Part shown: piece after piece, positions 57,871 through 64,000 of the stretch
Position numbering within the stretch: position 1 is the stretch's first letter
How the letters are laid out: each line of letters opens with the position of its first letter
Assembly (NCBI GenBank): GCA_036186865.1
Contig: AP025048.1
Coordinates: 25,298,819 to 25,362,818 of the forward strand
DNA length: 64,000 nt
Origin: Eustoma russellianum
Lineage: Eukaryota; Streptophyta; Magnoliopsida; Gentianales; Gentianaceae
Reading direction: 5' to 3'
Notes under the pieces: generated by a model
Told to the model about the DNA's origin: nothing
The model's database searches: none
What the model saw: the letters and a program-made list of their open reading frames with translations, nothing else
Program-made: the position numbers and the translations under genes

Positions 57871-58767
57871 AGCAATTGATGAGTGGTGTATTGTTTGGGA
57901 GTCAGGTAACTTGCTTAATGAACCGGTATGTTAGAGTTTCTTATGAAAGAATTCATAGAAATGTGGTAAGATGATGAAGCGTTACGGAACTGTTTAGGAG
58001 AGATCTAAAACAATGGCCATTTGGGAGGCGGAATAGAGAATCCCATAAGATATAGTGTTTGGATCAGGAATTTATAAGTCGAGGACATCTAACACACTCC
58101 AGCAGAAACGTTACACCTTGGCATATCCGCATTCCATATGTATAGCATGATGATCCAAATGTTTTATGAACACGTAAATAATGATACGTACATGTTTCAA
58201 GTATCAAAAGAGAAAACAAGGATTTATGATGAACAAGAAACATTTGAAATGTCATAAAGGGGACCTAAGTTTCAAAGGAGAAACCACAACTTCTAGTTCG
58301 ATATTATGAAATGATTGCAAAAAGTAAAAGTTATTACGTAGTAAGACGATCAGCGAGACAGATAAATGTAGCACATACCTTATGAAGAGCTTGGTATGTG
58401 TACCTTATGAGAATTATTCCAGAAGACGTTGGCTACCGTTTCATACGTAAGATGACCGTTACATGATTACTGAAAGGACGTTTACAGAAAAGAGCTAATG
58501 GTCTATCTTCCAGAGTTAACGATCTCTGCCAAGTTTTTCATAATTTATGAAGAATGAAATTATAAGCCTGTTATGATCATGATTACACAGAATGGATTTC
58601 ATTATCAAGTACATAGTATAAAGGTTGCAAGCGCTTAAGATATGAGATAGGTTACGATAACACCTCTAGAGAATTAGAATATGTTCCGATGAGACCTCTA
58701 AGATGAATTGGACAAAGCAGTTCTGAGGGAGCTAAATAGACACATTATGCTATCTTATTTACATAAG

Positions 58768-58833
58768 GAAGAAGCCACATGGGAAACGGAACAAAACATG
58801 AGGAGTAGACGCCCCATCTTGTTGACTAGCCTG
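58768..58833 (+). pseudogene. Element D chromodomain end remnant
   Basis: Reads EEATWETEQNMRSRRPILL, aligning with the last residues of the A chromodomain (DEATWELEENMKNLYPHLF). The normal LFD-stop is mutated. Confidence 0.7.
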
Positions 58834-58870
58834 AAGTTTCGAGGACGAAACTTATATTAAGGGGGGAGAA
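58834..58870 (+). promoter_or_regulatory. Pre-PPT hairpin and polypurine tract of element D
   Basis: Perfect hairpin AAGTTTCG-AGGA-CGAAACTT (58834-58853), then AAGGGGGGAGAA against the LTR. Kept although the coding region is lost. Confidence 0.9.
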
Positions 58871-61800
58871 TGTTGTACCTCGGTGAAAAGTCATATGGTA
58901 CTTGAAGACTCGTATAAGTGAATTAATAAAGTGGCATCCTTCAAGTGCATTTCACTAAGATTCCTTAGTGCTTCTTTTATTTTATGTGATAAGCAAACAA
59001 TATAATTATTCAAGAATGAGATATGGATCATGACCAATTCAAATTCACCCAAGGGGGCTTAAGAAAATTTCGGCCACAAGGTTTGGAAAGGGCCTTAAAG
59101 GGGTTTTTCCAAATTATAGGAGAGGTTAATCTTAAGGGCCTTCTTAAAATAAGCCCAAAATAGAAATTTAGGAGTTGTAAGTAGTGGACAATTTTTCCCC
59201 CAACTATTAAAAAATTTCGCCCTTTAGCCATGAGGAATTAAGAATTTCCTAATTTTATTTTTAAACAAGAAAAGGGGGAAATTATCAATTAATTAGGGGA
59301 CAATTATCCCCATAACTCTTCATATAAGAAAAATTAAGCATGGTAAAGGGGTCACCCAAGCCTAAGAGAAATCGCTCCCCCCTATGGTTGACCAAGAAGA
59401 TTACCATGGTTACTTAATATTTACTACAAGGTTAAAGAAATAACTCTAGTTGGATAAGGTAACCTAGGTTAGCCATAAAGTAACTATAGTTGACATAAAG
59501 TAACTATAGTTGACATAAAGTAACTATAGTTGACATAAAGTAACTATAGTTGAACTAAAGTAACTATGGTTGACACAAAGTAACCTTGGTTGGGTAAAAG
59601 GTAACCAAGGCTAATTAATTCTAGTTAGCCTAACTAAGCTATGGTAAACTCCTTCCCTCTTACCATAACCCACGGCACTCCCTAGCCAAGGGAAGGAAAA
59701 TTTTCTCCAAAGCAATTTTAGAACACTCAACTCTCAAGAAGCCTTCAAGCCAACACTTAAACAATTTTTCCATCTCCCAACCATACCCAACTTTCGGCCC
59801 TCGTCATTGGAGCTAGGAGTTCCAACTCAAATTTCATCTTCAAACTCCAAGAATTCATCTAGGTAAGTACATGCTAAGCATTCTAAGTGAATTCTATGTT
59901 TCAAAGAATGAAACTCACATTGGTGTCACTCTTGTCTTGCCAAAAACGTGACACTCAAATGGTCACTAAGAGAAGAATTATCAAGCTACTAAGAGGAGCT
60001 AACACCTTAGTGGTGTGAATCCATTTCAAACCCATCCAAGTTTCATTGTGGTAAGGAAATCATGACCTCAATGTAGTTGTTTCTTTATTAAGATAGTAAT
60101 TAATGTTCATTCTTTTTTCTCCTCTCAAAACTGTGGGCTATATGTAAGTTGGAGGAAGGCTTCACTCCATTTCAACCAAGGCTCATGCTAAGGAACAACT
60201 ATGAGGTTCAAAAAGGCAAGTATACTATAGCCCATCTTGCCTTATTTGTGAAGTGCATGCTTGAATGGCTAGTCATTATTAGGCTATGAATCTTAGTTAA
60301 AGATGCTAAGTACAAGACATGAAAACTAGTTGTTATAAGAAAAGGGATGGTATGAGTAAATGATTTGTTGTATGAATGTGTGTGACTATTTTGATATGAT
60401 TCTTAAACAGATTATTTACGGTTTAAAGCATATTATGAGGCTTGGAAACATTATGTTGAAGTGTGTATCTAATTGATATAAAGTCATTTTAAGGAATGAG
60501 GTGGAATGGAATTGCTTGAACCATAAAAGTGAAGAAGTGCTGGAACTACTGGAGCTGGACAGATTTATGTAGCTGATTGTGTGACCTGAAAACTAACCTT
60601 AGGAGTGTTTAAATGGGCTAATGTTTGGTATGATGTTAGCCTTATATGTTTATGAAATGTGTGAGTTTGAATTTCAATAAAAGGAGCTGTGGTTTGTCCT
60701 TAATGGAATTTTTAATAAGACTTGGTAAAACAGAAGTACTGGAGCATGACAATTTTATGTGACATGTTTAACGACCTATAAATGAACCTTAGGAAGGTCC
60801 AAATTGGTTAATATTTGGTATGGTGATAGCCTCATATGTGTAATAAATATGTGAATTGGAATTTTGGAAAAAGAATGTGTGGATTGACCCAAGTGTAATT
60901 TTTAGTAGGAACAGCTCAGACAGAAGTACTGGAGCTGAACAGTTTTATGTGGTGTGTTGTACGCCCTGAAAATAGATCTTAGAAAAATTAAAATGGGCTA
61001 ATCTTTGGTATGCTAATAGCCCTATGTGTTTATGAAATGTATGTGTTTGAATTTTGGTAAAAGGAGTTGTGGATTATCCTTACTGAAATTTTTAGTAAAA
61101 CTGGTCAAACAGAGTTGCTGGAACAGGACAGTTTTGAGTGGTAAGTTGTGTGGCTCAGAAGTGCATCTTAGGAATGTGCAAATGAGCTGATTTTTGGTAT
61201 GATGATAGTTTGACGTGTGTATGACATCTGTGAGTTGGCATTTTAGTAAAAAGAGTTGTGGTTTGGTCACAATGAAATTCGTGGTAAAACTGGTCATTCC
61301 AGATTCAGCATGTACCTAGCTAGGAGAAAGTAATTAGTTGACCCCCTTAAACTATTTGGAATGCCTTGGAATTTTTATGGTAATTGCCTAAGACATATAT
61401 GTACATGTTCATGTAAAGAAACCAGCATAAATCCATCATTTTGATGATTAACAACTGAGTTGAAGTTAGTTGTACAAAACTGGATAACAGGACAGTTTAA
61501 TGTATTAAGTTGTAAGGCTTTGATTTTGCTCGTTTAAGCTTGAATGGATGTTTGGCCTTATGAATATTGTCCCTTGGTGAGTTAGCTATGTTTTTCAGGT
61601 GATGGATTAGAATGAATAAGGTTTTATGACCTATGAAACCGAGGTAATGCGGTATGGCCTGCTGATTTCAGCAATACCTTTGATGATAGTATGATGTTTT
61701 GAGGACTTTAGACATTTCGGAACGTTACGAAATTTTTATGGCATGTGTCTAAGTCTTCATTATGCATATATATGGCATGAGTTTATTAAAATGAGCACGA

Positions 61801-63150
61801 ATTGATTAGCACGAGGCTGTATGAACAGAATGTGATTGCGGGACAGTTTTTCCAGCTTAATAGACAAGTCCGTGCATGCAGGTCATGATGCATGTGTTCA
61901 CGAGTCGCATAGTGCATGTCGTACACTGCATCATCGTCATTTACATGATTTGTGGCATTGGTTTTATATGAAAGAAAGATGAAAAGCGTTTTTAAAGAAA
62001 CGATCCTGTTTTAAAAGAACGCTTCCCACCGGTACCGTGTGTGTATGTTCCTGGCCAGTAAGGACCCGCCAGATCCGGTGTTAATTGATCTGATGAATTG
62101 ACCGTTCAGGCCCGGAGAGAATAGACCTGATATGAGCGTTCAGGCCCGGAGAGAATAGACCTGATATGACCGTTCAGGCCCGGAGATAATAGACCTGATA
62201 TGGACCGTTCGGACCTGGAGATAATAGACCCGATACGTGATGACGTTACCGTTCTGAATCCGGGAATAATAGATTCGAAGGGGAGACGTTACCGCCTCAG
62301 ATCCGGGAAGATAGATCTGAACACTCTATGGTTTTCTTGATGATGATGTTTTGAAAGAAAAGAAAGAAAGATCATATCATCATTTTTATCATGGTGCATC
62401 ACACGTAAATATGCATGCATGTCACATTTATTGAGTCATCGTGTAGTGGCACATGATACTTAGACTAAGTTGTTATAACTTGGTAATTTCCTAAGTTATG
62501 ATCATATTAAGTGATGATCCTTGATATGTTACGAACTTATGTAAGTTGCAGTCTTTTATTGTTATGTTCTTTAAGTAACGATCTTGCTTAAGTTATGATC
62601 TTGACGAATTAAGTGTTGATCACTAACGGGTATTGGATGGAGGTCAGGTATGTTTCTAAACCGAAATTTTTGGGGTTCGGTTCTTGTATGTACTTTCCAT
62701 TTAATGCATGATTGCCTATGGTTTACTTGCTGGTGACTTTGTTACTCACCCCTATTTTTCCTCCCAGAGACTGCAGGGAACAAAGTAGAATGGATTGAAG
62801 ATGAACCTAGGGTCCCTTACCCGTAAGACATGCGAGAGATGGATGGCTTAGGAAACATGATGAGTTGGTTGTAATCGAGGACTTTTTATGTAATTGTGAT
62901 GGGAAACAGTTACTTTTGAGAATTTCCGTCCTTATGATTTGAGTTGTAAAACTGATAATGATTTTGTAGACGTTTTTAAATTTGAAGTTTTTATTCTGCC
63001 ACGGTTTCGCTTACTTGTTGACGTGTAAGCACGAAAGTCCATGTATTTTATCATGGACTACAACATGTTATGGATCGACGTCTGGTACTCTCCTTAGTGA
63101 AGTACGGCGGGTGCACCGTATCCGGCTGGGTCGGGATGCGGGGCGTCACA
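58871..63150 (+). repeat. 3' LTR of element D
   Basis: 4,280 bp, TGTTGTACCTCGG...GGGGCGTCACA. Minisatellite at 59455-59605 (six units) and hairpin array at 62070-62319. Differs from the 5' LTR by scattered substitutions and one extra 20-bp unit. Confidence 0.92.
62070..62319 (+). repeat. Hairpin array in D 3' LTR
   Basis: Same order as in the 5' LTR, with small changes (for example GAGCGTTC for GACCGTTC). Confidence 0.88.
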
Positions 63151-64000
63151 CACAAATCACCCACAATTAAGGCCGAATTGTGTATATTTCAAATTCAATC
63201 TTTTTTTTCACATGGGACGTCTATACCTCAGCCATTAGAGCTGAATATTTAATTTATTTTATGTATATTATGTGTGACATAATATATATATATATATATA
63301 TATATCATGTGCAAAAAGTTTGAATTTAATCGGAGAAAAATCGCGTAATCGACGAAAGTCAAAAATTCGGTTTTCTACAAACATAACACATGGAACGTTT
63401 TTGGCATGACATGTAACATGTATCTAGACACTTTTTACACATTAAAGACATGTTAAAGTATACTAGAATATTCAAATAAGGGCTGATTACAATTTACCTT
63501 ATATGTGTAATTATTGTGCAATATTTGACAAAGTTTACCAAAATAAAATTCAACACATGGCAAGACTTGTTACACGCCTACTTCAGCCTAAATGGAGCCT
63601 ATGTGGAGCTTAGTTGGCATCTTGATTGGTGGAGAGTATGCCGCACAAGGTTAGTGACATAAAGGAGAGAGCTACACAAGCTAACAATTCAAACATTTGG
63701 CAAATATAACACATGCTGCAAATTCAGCATGTGACAATGAGTGCTAGCCGAATTTTAGGTCTTGATGGTGGCAAATTTGCTTCCCAAAAACGAAGGGATT
63801 AATTGTTGATTATTTGGCAACATTTTAAACTCTTTTTGGCACATGTTTTTCATTTTATTCTCAGATTTTATAGCACACTAAATGGTGACAAGATTGGACC
63901 AATCATAACGTGCCAAGTGAGCAAAGACAAGTCATTCATCCAATCATGATGTGCCAAGTGAGCAAGATGGTGTCATAACTACACAAGGCAATCGTCCAAG
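63151..64000 (+). repeat. Copia LTR R2, right piece, cut by window end
   Basis: Continues R2 after D (second CACAA at 63151-63155). Follows the copia LTR order, with a TA run near 63282-63305 and one palindrome (63710-63733, CACATGCTG arms). No gene. Confidence 0.85.

Larger units (their letters stand above)
52125..63150 (+). mobile_element. Element D: Tekay-related element with decayed interior
   Basis: An 11,026-bp insertion with two long LTRs (4,259 and 4,280 bp), primer site, polypurine tract and a perfect CACAA duplication (52120-52124 and 63151-63155). The interior is only about 2.5 kb, against about 5.1 kb in A and B. It has no long open frame, just remnants of gag, RT and chromodomain in the right order. 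The LTRs are far better preserved than the interior, as expected for a non-autonomous element moved in trans. Confidence 0.92.

Noticed and set aside
56398..58833. Host gene in the interior of D
   Set aside because: No long frame. Recognisable pieces are gag, RT and chromodomain remnants in retrotransposon order.
63282..63305. TA runs as promoters
   Set aside because: They are microsatellites inside copia LTRs with no conserved start-site context.

Overview
This window is repeat-only plant DNA. I find no host gene, RNA gene or CRISPR array. Everything recognisable is LTR retrotransposon, so the source is a land plant, most likely a flowering plant with a large genome. The Ty3/gypsy elements have a tRNA-iMet primer site, two-knuckle Gag, DD35E integrase, GPY/F module, C-terminal chromodomain and LTRs of 2.3-4.3 kb; this fits the Tekay/Del chromovirus lineage. 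The Ty1/copia element has a coiled-coil Gag and an LTR of about 3 kb carrying an ACTGGTTCGG block, which resembles the SIRE/Maximus lineage. Species cannot be read from the sequence.

Layout. 1-1820: minus-strand gypsy LTR fragment. 1981-8725: element C, a 5'-truncated plus-strand Tekay element with 3' LTR. 8726-19585: minus-strand copia element with near-identical LTRs, a 701-N gap and several frameshifts. 19586-21308: a further copia-LTR fragment (R3). 21309-21456, 24997-25380 and 48985-51214: pieces of a plus-oriented copia LTR (R1). 21457-24996: a gypsy LTR with TAAGT on both sides. 25381-48984: element B (minus, Tekay), split by element A (27409-39315, minus, Tekay, TSD CAAAC). 51215-51396: integrase scrap of another gypsy family. 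51397-52124 and 63151-64000: copia LTR R2, split by element D (52125-63150, plus, TSD CACAA), a Tekay relative with 4.3-kb LTRs and a decayed interior.

How the coding parts fit. In A and B, Gag, protease, reverse transcriptase/RNase H, integrase and chromodomain lie in one frame only if two short GT...AG segments are removed: about 80 nt between Gag and protease, and 70-71 nt inside RT. In A this leaves a 1,533-codon gag-pol frame with no frameshift and five nonsense codons. Element C has the first segment but exactly lacks the second; D keeps the second one's donor site. These behave as spliceosomal introns and are the strongest candidate novelty here.

Other notable signals are an array of 22-24-nt hairpins in every complete gypsy LTR, whose stems change sequence but stay paired; a palindrome present three times per copia LTR; and a chimeric solo-LTR/full-element junction at 25380 that is either a rearrangement or a haplotype mis-join.
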